From the NCBI GenBank assembly GCA_037693485.1, contig CM075346.1, positions 15,777,501 to 15,841,500 of the forward strand: a stretch of 64,000 bases of DNA, given 5' to 3'. Positions 12,801 to 22,242 of the stretch are shown piece after piece. Source of the stretch: Kitagawia praeruptora (taxonomy: Eukaryota; Streptophyta; Magnoliopsida; Apiales; Apiaceae). Position 1 is the first letter of the stretch; each line of letters starts with the position of its first letter. The notes below the pieces were generated by a model. That model was not told where the DNA came from, made no database searches, and was given only the letters and a program-made list of their open reading frames with translations. Both the position numbers and the translations under genes were made by a program.

Positions 12801-13215
12801 TCTGATTTGCTGAATCCATGTCTGCAACAAAAAGATCTGCCTTTCGAACTCCTCTCAAAGCCAGTGAACCTTCCTTGATGTGAGTGATTGATACACCTTT
12901 CTTGTTGAAGACAATTTCGTAACCTTTGTCACAGAATTGACTGATACTCAACAAATTATGCTTTAATCCCTCAACATAGGAAATATCTTCAATGATGACA
13001 TTGCCAGTTTTCAGTTTGCCATATCCCTTTGTCACACCTATGCTGTCATCTCCAAAGGTAACATAAGGGCCAGCTTTCATAACCAACTCTGTAAGCAGGG
13101 ACTTGTCTCCAGTCATATGCCTCGATGCTCCACTGTCTAGCACCCATATAACTTTATTTCTCTTTTGCTTAATGCCCTGCAATAACAGATTGATTAGACT
13201 TTCTTCGGAACCCAA
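9862..13215 (-). CDS. pol: Copia pol: protease, integrase, reverse transcriptase, RNase H
   Basis: About 1117 codons open without a stop. Domains in order: retropepsin WVLDSGASRHMTG (~residue 24, catalytic DSG); GAG-pre-integrase zinc part with WLWHKKLSHLNF (~155) and C-E-A-C-E-M-G-K (~190); integrase core with HMDLFGP (~220), SDNGTEFKN (~283) and NGVVERKNRT (~315) giving the D,D-E triad; reverse transcriptase with FQMDVKSAFLNGE (~715) and the catalytic YVDDIIFGS (~805); RNase H ending with ADIFTKPLDE (~1090). All key residues are present. The frame opens at TTG with no ATG and overlaps the end of gag by about 22 bp in another frame, so expression would need a frameshift from gag or a small indel has occurred. 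It is the only apparently complete reverse transcriptase/integrase in the window. Confidence 0.93.
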   Translation of the reverse strand: MGSEESLINLLLQGIKQKRNKVIWVLDSGASRHMTGDKSLLTELVMKAGPYVTFGDDSIGVTKGYGKLKTGNVIIEDISYVEGLKHNLLSISQFCDKGYEIVFNKKGVSITHIKEGSLALRGVRKADLFVADMDSANQNEVTCFYSKASDDESWLWHKKLSHLNFKTMNALARRELVRDLPQMEFAPKGLCEACEMGKSKRASHKSKEISSITEPLQLLHMDLFGPVNVLSLSRKRYALVIVDDFSKYTWVLFAMTKDEVPFLIIDHITQIENVSTLTVKTIRSDNGTEFKNAVLNDFCVSKGIRRQYSAPRTPQQNGVVERKNRTLVEAARTLLYDSKLPLYFWAEAVSTVCYTQNRSLIIKDKEKTPCELMNGRRPTIKYFHVFGAKCYVLIDDENLGKFAAKAREGIFVGYSTDVVAAYRVFLVNDRKVTESYNVRFDDTKLSSISRDSNEPESLKFQNLDLEELEDEPELVVPLNVPSVREEPESSEQANSTRSGETSSVRTGNNSGGVNSSSRTTVQGSSRVDSSSVGAGTNSGGVSESIQSSQHHNSESHAESSRQFPRERVWNRDHPFELIIGDPDAGVSTRRNARADLANICLYYGFLSKLEPKEIEEALGDADWVIAMQEELNQFERQKVWKLVPRPKNKSVIGARWVFRNKMDENGLVTRNKARLVAKGYSQREGIDYDETYAPVARLEAVRMFLAFAAHKNFKVFQMDVKSAFLNGELEEEVYLEQPPGFIDPELVDFVYLLFKSVYGLRQSPRCWYETLSVFLIESGFTRGVIDKTLFYKNVKNDLILVQVYVDDIIFGSSNERLCEKFAKLMQDKYEMSMMGELSFFLGLQISQRKDGIFICQSKYVRDLLKKYNLEDASAAKTPMATATKLDEDKTGKPVDITSYRGMIGSLLYLTASRPDIMFATCLCARFQADPRESHLIAVKRIFRYLKGTPNLGIWYPRDTGFNLIGYTDSDYAGCRIDRKSTSGACQFLGRRLVSWQSKKQHTVSTSTAEAEYIAAGSCVAQILWMRNQLKDYGMEHKKIPIMCDNTSAIAITNNPVDHSRTKHIDIRYHFIREHVEEGTVELHFVPTMQQIADIFTKPLDEVTFNRLVGELGMLNTS

Positions 13216-14387
13216 CTTTGATTGGGCCCGGCTTTTCGATAAGATTTAGAATCAACAGATTTAACAACAGGAGATGCACTTTTCTTAACATAACTAGAGC
13301 TTTCGACTTCCTCCTTTCCTTTCTCAGACTTGACATATTTATCAGTCCTAGGAGAAGGTTTGTCACTCCTAACTTTAGGAGGACTGACAGTCTTGGCTCT
13401 CCCAAGCTTCTTTTTGATGTTTGAACTAGCAGCAGTATTTGAGCATGACTGGCTAGATGCATTCATTAAATTCACAAAAGTTTGCATGACGTTAAAAGTG
13501 CATGGCATACAATTAGGTTGACCACACTGTGCATGATTCTGATGCAGATTATTCATTGTATGTGTGACAGGCATGGCATGTGCAGCAGGAACATTTATGT
13601 TAGCTTTACATGCATAAGAAAGATGTTCAGTAGATTTGCAGTGATAACATGCTTTCTTTATTCGTTCAGCCTTAACCTCTTTTATGCCTTTCTTCCCTTG
13701 TTGTTTAACAGCCTTAGCTCCTATTCCTAGTCTAGATTCATCACTAGGGAAATTGATTTTAACTTGTTTAATAGGAGTTATAGGTTGTGCTTTCTGACGA
13801 TCTTCCATCTCAATCTCATATCTAGCTATCAATTCAGTCTCTTCTTCTTCTATTCTAGGAACAAGGTGTTTGTAGATGGGTTTGACAGAAGATTTAAGAA
13901 TACTAGGTGTTTCTTTTTTAAGGTCACTGGAGCTAGGATCGATATGTCTCTTGCCTTCTTTCTTAGAAAGATCAGAATAATCAAGTCCTACACCTACTCC
14001 AGTTATCTTCTTAAATACGTCATTATCTACATACACTTTACTAGCAGCTAGTTTGTAAGCTTCACATTTAGTTTCTAACTCAGCTAGTTTGTTCCTTAAA
14101 CATGATTCTATTTCTTCCTTAAGGACGAGCTTGTGTTCCAAAGATTTAATAAAATCTCTTAGAGAAGTATCTACAGTGCAAGCGGCCTCTAACTCTTCCA
14201 CTTTTGCCTCAAGCATTCTGCTTTTGGCGACAAGTGTTTTCTGTTCCTTTTGAGAAGTGTCTAGGCTTTTGCACAACATGTAGATCTCTTCGCTAAGAGC
14301 GCCGTTCTGTTCCTTATAATCATCAATAGACATTTCTACTTTAAGGGTTAGAACTGGTACCTCTGGTTCCTCTGATGTCTCAGCCAT
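13194..14387 (-). CDS. gag: Copia gag, C-terminal part (after the nonsense codon)
   Basis: An open frame of 397 codons from an ATG at 14387. It is in the same frame as the first gag ORF upstream, separated from it by a TAG at 14436-14438 and 48 bp, so the two were one gag. Residues ~10-125 are a predicted coiled coil (YKEQNGALSEEI and following heptads). Then comes a basic region with a degenerate zinc knuckle, CYHCKSTEHLSYAC (~residue 247), and a Ser/Lys-rich tail ending WVPKKV. This long coiled coil after the main knuckle is typical of SIRE-type gag. The end overlaps the start of pol in another frame. Confidence 0.8.
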   Translation of the reverse strand: MAETSEEPEVPVLTLKVEMSIDDYKEQNGALSEEIYMLCKSLDTSQKEQKTLVAKSRMLEAKVEELEAACTVDTSLRDFIKSLEHKLVLKEEIESCLRNKLAELETKCEAYKLAASKVYVDNDVFKKITGVGVGLDYSDLSKKEGKRHIDPSSSDLKKETPSILKSSVKPIYKHLVPRIEEEETELIARYEIEMEDRQKAQPITPIKQVKINFPSDESRLGIGAKAVKQQGKKGIKEVKAERIKKACYHCKSTEHLSYACKANINVPAAHAMPVTHTMNNLHQNHAQCGQPNCMPCTFNVMQTFVNLMNASSQSCSNTAASSNIKKKLGRAKTVSPPKVRSDKPSPRTDKYVKSEKGKEEVESSSYVKKSASPVVKSVDSKSYRKAGPNQSWVPKKV

Positions 14388-14435
14388 GAGCGCAAAGTTT
14401 GCTACATGAGTAACATCTTCCTCATCTGAATCATC

Positions 14436-15641
14436 CTAAGCTCTTCCTTCTGTTACTACTAAAGCTCTTTTACCATGTTTTTCTTTCACCAGCGATTCAT
14501 ACTTGCCTTTGAGGGCTTCAAATGTCTCTTTTGGATAGGTCTGTTTAGGCTTTTTGCAGTCTGAGGCAAAATGTCCAGGTTCACCACAATTATAGCAATT
14601 GAACTTCATTTTGAAATCCAACGGAGATTTGTAGCTGGTACTCTTGCCTTTGCTTTTGTAGCCTGACGAACTACCACCACCCTTAGCAGCCCGATAGTAA
14701 GATGAAGAATTTCTCTGTGGTCGGTTGCTCTTTCTAAATCTCATGTTGCTGAACTTCCTTGCCATGTATGCCACGACACTATCGTCCATGTTGTCCAGCT
14801 CTTCTTGGGTGAAGTAGTCATCATCACTGTTAGATGCACACTCGTCATCATTATCAACTTGATGCGGTGCAGGTGATGATTTAGGCTTTGCTGCAACCAT
14901 TGCCTTCTTAGACTCCTCCTCATCAGCAACTAATCCTGATGCAGTTTCTTTTCCTTTTGAATCATTGTCCCATGCTTGATCTTGAAGTGTCTCCAGCTCA
15001 TAGGTCTTCAGAATTCCATAATATTCTTCCAGAGAAGTTGTATGCAAATCTCTGGTTTCTCTGATTGCGTAGACCCTATGTTCAATGCTCTTTGGCTGGT
15101 TCCTCAGATATCTTGTATTGGTCTCAACCATGGGGAGAGTAACACCTCTCAGATTCAAATCTAATACCAACTGACTGAATCGTAGATAGACGTCTGTTAT
15201 GCTTTCTCCTTTTCGTATTCTAAAGGTGTCATACTCCATCTTGAGTATAAGTGTCTTGTTGCTTCTAACCTCTGCAGATCCTTCCATGACAACTTCTATC
15301 TTGTCCCAAATCTTCTTTGCTGTATTCAAACCTTTGACTATGTTGAACATTTCATGATCGAGAGATTCCATCAAGGTTTGTCTTACAGAAGTGTCATAAG
15401 CTATTTGCTCCTTGTCAGCATCCGTAAAGTCCGCTGCCTTTTTAGGCTCAGACCGAGCAGGTATAACCTCCTCTCCTTCCGTACGCTCAGGAATAGCTCT
15501 CATTGGAACGAATTTACCCTTATCAAGGACTTCCAGATACTCAGGGTTAATTGTCTCTAAGTAGAGTCTCATTCTGAAAACCCATTCTTCATAGTGATCT
15601 CGGTTGAACATTGGGATCTTGAAAGAATTTTTAGGAGCCAT
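14436..15641 (-). CDS. gag: Copia gag, N-terminal part (nucleocapsid and capsid)
   Basis: About 401 codons from the ATG at 15641; an upstream in-frame GTG at 15656 is less likely. The start MAPKNSFKIPMFNRDHYEEW and the helical region after it match the capsid domain of plant Copia gag. An acidic stretch (NDDECASNSDDDYFTQEELD) precedes a basic one. A canonical CCHC zinc knuckle, CYNCGEPGHFASDC, lies near residue 345 and would bind the element's RNA. The frame stops at TAG (14436-14438) right before DDSDEED; the older Copia copy in this window has a Trp codon at the matching position, so this looks like a TGG-to-TAG change. Confidence 0.88.
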   Translation of the reverse strand: MAPKNSFKIPMFNRDHYEEWVFRMRLYLETINPEYLEVLDKGKFVPMRAIPERTEGEEVIPARSEPKKAADFTDADKEQIAYDTSVRQTLMESLDHEMFNIVKGLNTAKKIWDKIEVVMEGSAEVRSNKTLILKMEYDTFRIRKGESITDVYLRFSQLVLDLNLRGVTLPMVETNTRYLRNQPKSIEHRVYAIRETRDLHTTSLEEYYGILKTYELETLQDQAWDNDSKGKETASGLVADEEESKKAMVAAKPKSSPAPHQVDNDDECASNSDDDYFTQEELDNMDDSVVAYMARKFSNMRFRKSNRPQRNSSSYYRAAKGGGSSSGYKSKGKSTSYKSPLDFKMKFNCYNCGEPGHFASDCKKPKQTYPKETFEALKGKYESLVKEKHGKRALVVTEGRA

Positions 15642-16361
15642 TTCAAATCTTGTCACTAAAAAAATTCTAAGTACCCAAGACTAGGCTATGTAGAATATCT
15701 ATGTAGAACTTCTGCCAAGTCGAAATTTTTCTAAGTAGAAATTTTGCTCAAGTTGAAATTTCTCTAAGTAGAAATTGTTCAAGTCGAAATTCACCAAGTA
15801 GAAATTGTCCAAGTCGAAATTCTATGTAGAAAATCTCAAGTAGAAATTCTATGTAGAACTTTTTGTCCTTAGAATAATTTTTTGCAGATTACTTTTAATA
15901 TTGAATAAACAATATTATCACTTTAACACTCTTTTTGACTTTTGATTACTTTACACGCCGAAAGTGACTAACCCACCTGCAAAGCACTGAGTACACTTTC
16001 TTTTGCTTTCGGCCAAGGAATAATAATCAAATCAAAAGTACAAAAATACCTTTTTGACTATCTTATTTGTTTGAAAAAGGAGATCAAAAAGTTGTTGGGT
16101 TATCTTCTTTGATAAGAACAGATGATGAACACTCAAGAACACCAAATATCAATGAACCCAGATTAATTCACAAAAATTAATTAAAATACACCCAAGCTAA
16201 ATAATCACACCTGGAGTATTTAAATAATTTTTCCCGGATGAGTTTTCACTGGAAATGAATTAAAGCTCACTTTTCGAAAAAAAATGAAAAGTAGATCTAG
16301 AAAATGAAAACTCACGATTCTTCTACCAAACACAAGGATCTATGTTTTGTATGTTAAACAT
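15642..16361 (-). other. Leader (5' untranslated region) of the SIRE-type Copia
   Basis: No gene. Between the primer site and gag lies about 720 bp. The gag-proximal part (about 15700-15870) is an array of AAGTAGAAATT- and AAGTCGAAATT-like words about 18-20 bp apart. The remainder is AT-rich. Long leaders of this kind are normal in SIRE elements and usually hold packaging and dimerisation signals; that function is inferred. Confidence 0.6.
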
Positions 16362-16377
16362 CCGCTCTGATACCAAT
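16362..16377 (-). other. Primer-binding site (initiator Met tRNA)
   Basis: On the minus strand the bases right after the 5' LTR read ATTGGTATCAGAGCGG. TGGTATCAGAGC is the standard plant Copia primer site complementary to the 3' end of initiator methionine tRNA. It fixes 16378 as the LTR edge and minus as the element's strand. Confidence 0.95.
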
Positions 16378-17431
16378 TGTTAGGTCTAAATGTGTTGTAG
16401 AGGGGGGGTGAATACAACTTTTCGATTATGAGAAGCAATAAATACGATGCAATAAATGAACACACAGATTCAAGGAATATATTTCTTTATATATAACTTG
16501 AAAAGGTTGCTACAACATTCATTACAAAGTATAACAGAAGTTCAGAGAGAAGTGAATGATTCTAAGCTCTGTGAATATACTCTCTCTCTTTCTCTTGTGT
16601 TTTTCTCAATATTGCTCACTCTAAAACATTACACAAGTGCTTCTATTTATACTACATGTAATCTATGACCTGTAGTCTTCAAAGACTAAGATGTACGTGG
16701 CCCAATGATGTCCACATAAATCTTGTCTTATCTTGAAAGCTTGGAAATCTGCCAATCAGAAGATGCCATGTGTCATGTTGAAGCTGCACTCTAAGTAGAA
16801 CTTCTACTTGAGAATTTCTACTTAGCCATCTCGAAATTTCTAAGTCGAACTTCTACTTAGAAATATTCTACTTGGCCATCCAGAACATTTAGTACTTAGA
16901 AAATATTCTGGTCTTCAACTTGAAACTTCAATGCACATCTTGAGCTTGTGATATCTTCATGTCTTCTTTATTCTTCGGCAAGCTCTTGAACATGGATCTT
17001 TATTACTGACATAAACTTGCTATCAATGTCCTGACACTTGATGCATTGGTCTGGTTCATAAGTGACTAGTCTTGATAGTGTTTCTGCTTCTTGAATAAAT
17101 TACCATATTCACTTAGTAACTTGGCTTTCCAATATTTGCTTTCCTTCTTGTTCACTTGAAATCAGTTGGTCTTGTTGATACTGATAGTTATGATCTTGAA
17201 TCTCGAATTCTCAAATCACTGAGGCCTGAACAACTTTGACTTGAACTTCTCTCAATGATTTCTTCTTGGCTTGATCATAGTTAACATGTTCAATTGTATC
17301 AATTACCTTGTCTTCATTTAGTGTTGATTTCTTGTGACTTCTTGTTCTTGATTGTCTTCTGGTTAAGTATCTTTTCTTTTAATTGAGTTACATTAGTTAT
17401 AGTGTTACAAGTTAATACACTCTGCCTTTCA
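16378..17431 (-). repeat. 5' LTR of the SIRE-type Copia (promoter copy)
   Basis: A 1054 bp direct repeat of 2897-3954. In element sense it starts TGAAAGGCAGAG and ends CCTAACA. It supplies the promoter; see the TATA entry. The TCTACTT/AAGTAGAA words near 16790-16880 are related to those in the leader and the pol-ORF spacer. Confidence 0.93.
16643..16651 (-). promoter_or_regulatory. TATA box in the SIRE 5' LTR
   Basis: TATAAATAG on the minus strand. It lies about 265 bp upstream, in element sense, of the LTR's end, a usual position for the U3/R boundary. The matching word in the 3' LTR is at 3166-3174. It was identified by consensus only. Confidence 0.6.
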
Positions 17432-18156
17432 TCCTTAGGAAATGATTATTTTAATTATTTGAGGATTTGTAGAAATTGCTCGATTAATATATAAAATCGA
17501 GAATTCGAGGTTTTACTAAAACAATAATGTTTGTAGTAATATTATAAAGCTCTGTAAATTGTGAATTATGAATCACAATTATTATTTCTATGAATTGTTT
17601 TTATAAATTATTAATAATTTGTAAAATGCATATCAATTTAGAAAATTGAGATTTAATTCCAATTCTTTCTCCAAAAGTCTTTAAAAATATTCTAGTATTT
17701 AATTATGCTAGAAATTTTATTTTTACAAATTAGAGTAATTAGTTTAAAATATTATTTAAAGTGTGTAGTAATTAAATATATGGCTTTTGAATAGTGTTGG
17801 GCTTGAGGCCCATTAGGTTAACAACACAGCATACATACATACACACAATACACGCACAAACACACAGGAGCCACACAAATCAGATCGGGGGGAGGGGGAA
17901 AGAAATCAGTGGGGAGAGAAGAAGAGAGGTTGGGGGATTTGATGAGACAATTATATATACATACGTGTGTGTGTGTGTGTGTGTATACAATTCGTGTGTG
18001 TGTGAGTGTGTTGAAGTGGGTGCTGTGATGGAAGCAAGAGGGGAGGAGGAGGTCGCGGAGTGTTGCAGGGGAGGGAGAGGTCGCGTGGGGGTGACCGGAG
18101 AAGACCACCACCACGTGGTGGTGGTGGTAGCATCGGATGAAAGGGAAGGAGGGAAG

Positions 18157-18193
<37 letters not shown>

Positions 18194-18837
18194 TGGGGGA
18201 GATTGATTTCCGGTGGTTTGATTTTCGGCGAGTCGAATCGAAATCGGAATGGTATAATTTTTTTTGTTATATTTTTAAAGTATGTATTTAATTGTCGCAA
18301 TTTAATTAGTTTAAATTATGAATTTTATGGTGTTAATTTTAGTAATTAGATTATATTTGAAATTTGAGAATATTGATGTGATTTAATTAGATTAAATTGC
18401 GAGCTTGGTGTTTGATTCCGTAATTTAATTAGTCATCGTAATTTAATTAGTTTTAAATGACGAGTATATTGTTTAATCTCCACGATATAAATCGGAGAGG
18501 TAGTGGTTAAATTATAATTATTTGGATTAATTGTGAGCCGGTTGTATGCTCGGGCCTTATGGTTGTTAAATTGTTAATTATTAATTGTCGGATAATATAT
18601 TCGGGTTAGTTGTCAAGTAATTGTTAAGTGCTAATTGCTAATTGTTAGTTTCCAATTGAAATTGTTAATTGCTAAGTGCTAAGTGCTAATTGTTATCGCC
18701 ATATAACGTAGTCATAAGAGTTGGATAACTTGTAAATGTCTATGTGCTAGATGTTATAAGTCGAGTCATAATATAGATTGAAAGTATAAGTGCCAACTAC
18801 GTGGTGTTGGCTTAAATGTGGATAAACTTAGTTTATT

Positions 18838-19010
18838 TTCCTTACATGTTGAGGTGCCACATGTCTGGGCGGGTACTTTTCTTAATTGTTTACTTTTCTT
18901 ACGTGTTTAGATGCCGCAAGTCTGGGCGGGTACTTTTCCTTATGTGCTAGGTGCCGCATGTCTGGGCGGTTACTTTTCTTACTTGTTTACTTTGCTGCAA
19001 GTTGAGGCAG
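18838..19010 (+). repeat. Tandem array, about 55-60 bp unit, three copies
   Basis: Three imperfect units share GTGCCACATGTCTGGGCGG or ATGCCGCAAGTCTGGGCGG followed by GTACTTTTC and TTAC-rich DNA. A weaker fourth (GCTGCAAGTTGAGGCAG) ends the array. The core TCTGGGCGG is GC-rich inside very AT-rich LTR sequence. Confidence 0.7.
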
Positions 19011-21285
19011 CTTTATTTTTGCAAAAACAGGGTTGAATTGTATTTGAGCGGCTGTGCCCATAGTCCGATAAACGAATACTTCATGCCGAAATTTTCTAAA
19101 AATCCCCTGCATTTAAATTTATTTAATTTATTTAATATCAATGGCCTAGAGGCATGAAGTGGATGTTAATTGTTTACTTGAATATGTGGTAAGTAAATTA
19201 TTTCGAGAGCTAATTGTTGTCTCGAGGGATTATGTGCTAATTTAAGGATTAAAGGTGTCTTGAGGGTTAAATGGGTATTATGAGTCTTTATCCAGGATTA
19301 GGTATGTTTTGAGGATTACCTGTTAATTAATTTGTGACAAGAGTATGTCAATAGTATTATGGTCAAAAGTGTTAAGTGGAGTTTTGACTAAGTGTTATAA
19401 TTGTGTGGTGTTATGATGTGTTAGCACCAGGAAACGTCTACTTTAAAAAGGGGACTCTTCCATGTCTTTTATTTACTAAATGTGTTATGTGTATTAATTG
19501 ATATTTGAGTAGTTAACTATAGGGATAACAACTATAGTACGATTTTAGGTGACTTAGTGGTAATTCTGAGTTGTGTCTACTCGAAATACGAGGTTGGACT
19601 GACCCGTAATCGTAACCATTTCAGTACCATTAGGGTATAATCAAGTGGAGCGATGTACATTAAAAAGTGAAGATCGAGGCGTCGTATAAAGAAAGGTAAA
19701 CTACCTCCATGGAAATGCTTGGACGAGGTGCGAGGGAATTATTCGCAATTTCTGTTTTCTACTAAGGACCAGAGGCAAGTATTTATGCATACTCTATCGT
19801 TCAGAGTATCTGTATTTTGAAATATATGAAATGTGTGGATTAGATTTAAATCCATAGTTGCAAGTTTTCCAACCATGTGCTTACTCATCAAAACCAGTAT
19901 ATTTTTGGGCTTTGCTAATGTTATCAAATTCTGCTTATGCCAATTGTCAAAAAAATCCCATGACTAATAATATTGTCAATGGATGTCGATATTTTTGTGA
20001 TTTCGTTTCCCCCTTAACCTGTATCTTGTCTGGATAATATTGCAAATATTATACTTGGGATATTTTCGATTAAGAATATCTAGAAGGATATTGATGTATG
20101 CTATTTGGAGGAGTTAGTTAATTCAATGAATATTATTTATCATATTCATTTAAAAAGGAGTTTCATACGTGATATTTATTTCTTATAGACCGAGAGTCAG
20201 CGATAATTATTTTGATAAAGTACTTAAAGTCCGGGGATTGTCGGAGAGTTAATGTCTTGGTTTTGATTAGAAATATTCCAAGAGTTACATTTGGGTCTTT
20301 TGAGGTTATTACATATTTCGATATTAGTAGTAAAAATTATTTGAATATTCACTATATTAGCGATTATTAATTTAAATTTTCCTTTAATAAGGGGCTATTG
20401 AATATTTTTTCAATAAGATTATGTATTTATTTATTAAATACCCTAAGTGTTTTAAAGGGTATAAAATGTTATTGGGAGGTTATTTAAAGACTTTCATAGT
20501 TATTAAAATATGATAGTTTGATTCTATCTATGCAAGTATCAAAACCTATACTTTGTAATATTATTTGATACTGCATTTGCCAGGAATATTGTTAAACAGT
20601 TTTGCTATAATCTTATTTCCTGTTGAAATAGAATTTGACCTTTGGATTATATGCGGTCTTTAAAGTTAAGTATTTACGAACTGTTATATCTTGTAGCTCT
20701 AGATATAAGAGCATATTCATTATTTTCGACTTTAAACCGGGAGTTGGTATTTTGTGAATATAGTGATAGTCGTGGAAACCCGGAGGGATTCCAGCGGCAA
20801 AGTACTAGTCATCTTGAGGAATACTATTAATAAACACTAATTATATTTCCAGAAAGTATTAAGTACTTGGAAATGATTTGAGGAATGTTATTTATAAACC
20901 TTATTATATTTCCATAAAGTATTAATTAATTGGAAAACAGTCGAGGATTGTTATTTGAATATGTCATTCGAGGAATTGTATTTGCCTTCTATATCTTTCG
21001 AGGAATCTTATTTGAGTATTATCTCAGTTGAGAAATACCATAAGAATATTGTTTCTGTTAAAAATGCTATTGGAAGGCATAACTATTTTCGAAAGTATAT
21101 TATGATACTTGACTACGAGTTGATATTGGCTTATAAGCTAGATATGAGATTTTAGTTCAAATGCCCTTAGTGAAGGGCGTATGACTTAAATTCCTTAAAT
21201 ATAGATCGGGAGTCAGTATTTCTTGATATATCATGATTACTTTCATAGGAAAATATTTAAGTAGATATTTTCCCTTATTTATATA

Positions 21286-21635
21286 ATGAATATTATTTTA
21301 AATATTCATTTGAAATAGTTACTTATTGAATATTATTTTGAATATTCATTCGAGATTAATTAATAAATGAATATTATTTTAAATATTCGTTTTAACTTTA
21401 TTTAATGAATATCATTTTTAATATTCACTCAGGGTCGATTTACTCATCGAATATTATTTTGAATATTCCTTAAGGATTTAATTAAGTTAAATAATGAATA
21501 TTATTTCGGATATTCATTCGATCATTATTTATTTAATCAATATCTTTTCGAATATCCAGTTGAGCAATATCTTATATTAAGATTATTCCTTCAATATTTT
21601 TGACTTAATAAATATTCTTTGGAATATTTATTTAA
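21286..21635. repeat. Array of AT-rich short palindromes, eight or nine units
   Basis: Units of about 40-45 bp each carry a hairpin of the form TGAATATT-ATTTT-AATATTCA, with spacers such as CGAGATTAATTAAT between them. The stems are conserved while spacers vary. The array decays at its right end (AATATTCTTTGGAATATTT near 21611). It lies inside the giant LTR. Confidence 0.75.
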
Positions 21636-21969
21636 TTCTTCTAACACGTTTCAAGAATGATTTACTTCATTCAAATGCTATTTCCGACCTCCAAATATTA
21701 TGTAAACTATTTTGGAGTCTTATTATTGATAATATTATCAAGAAAGGTTCTTAAGATTCCATTCTTCATTTAATTCTATCCGTTAAATTATAAGGGAATC
21801 CTTCTTGAGAAATGTTATTTATCTTGATGACTTCCTGGTCATAATTTCTTTGAAACTATTCTTTTCATTTGCAACTGGGTTGCTATGAGTCATTGAATCT
21901 TGTGTACCCACTCATCATTCGAGGGGTAGTATTGACGAAACAAGTTTATATCCATTAACAAGCATCAGC

Positions 21970-22242
21970 TTGAGAAATATTGGTGAATTTTCCTTTCCAA
22001 CTAGATACGACTACTTTGTGGAGTTTTATCAACAAGTATTATACTTGGGGAAAGGGGGACGAACTTTACGTTTCAGAGTCATGGATGTTATTCGAACTAG
22101 GAGACGCGTAAGTGGCCGAGTGGCGCCGGTCCAGCAACTAATGGCCCAACCGTTGGCCGGGGGGTTCCAGAGGGCGGGCGATCCGTCGGTGCTTCCTTCT
22201 ACATGTAGAGAACAAATGATGGGGAGCATGACATGCGACTGA
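21970..22242 (+). other. GC-rich open stretch inside the giant LTR, unrecognised
   Basis: A 90-codon open frame rich in Arg and Gly (RTRRRVSGRVAPVQQLMAQP) in an otherwise AT-rich region. It begins with an alternative or ATG codon shared with random frames, and an antisense frame of 66 codons covers the same bases. I recognise no domain. It could be a scrap of gag from the element's interior, which would argue against a pure solo LTR. Confidence 0.2.

Larger units (their letters stand above)
2897..17431 (-). mobile_element. SIRE-type Copia retrotransposon, 14.5 kb, very young
   Basis: A complete element on the minus strand flanked by TCCTT on both sides (2892-2896 and 17432-17436). In element order it has a 5' LTR (17431-16378), an initiator-Met primer site, a leader, gag in two frames, pol, a large extra ORF, a polypurine tract and a 3' LTR (3954-2897). 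The pol order protease-integrase-reverse transcriptase-RNase H makes it Copia. The size, long leader and extra ORF after pol match the SIRE/Maximus lineage. The LTRs differ by only two substitutions I could find (T/C at the left end and about 130 bp from the middle) plus the length of one G run (11 versus 7), so it inserted recently. Defects: a nonsense codon in gag, no ATG for pol, and a frame problem at the start of the extra ORF. Confidence 0.93.

Noticed and set aside
17794..18300. Open frames of 165 (plus) and 160 (minus) codons
   Set aside because: Both run through GT, AG and GGTGG microsatellites on opposite strands; composition is low-complexity with no domain.
21286..21635. Regular short palindromic repeats with spacers, CRISPR-like in layout
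   Set aside because: Plant nuclear DNA inside an LTR, spacers are AT-rich and related, no cas genes. It is a minisatellite-like palindrome array.
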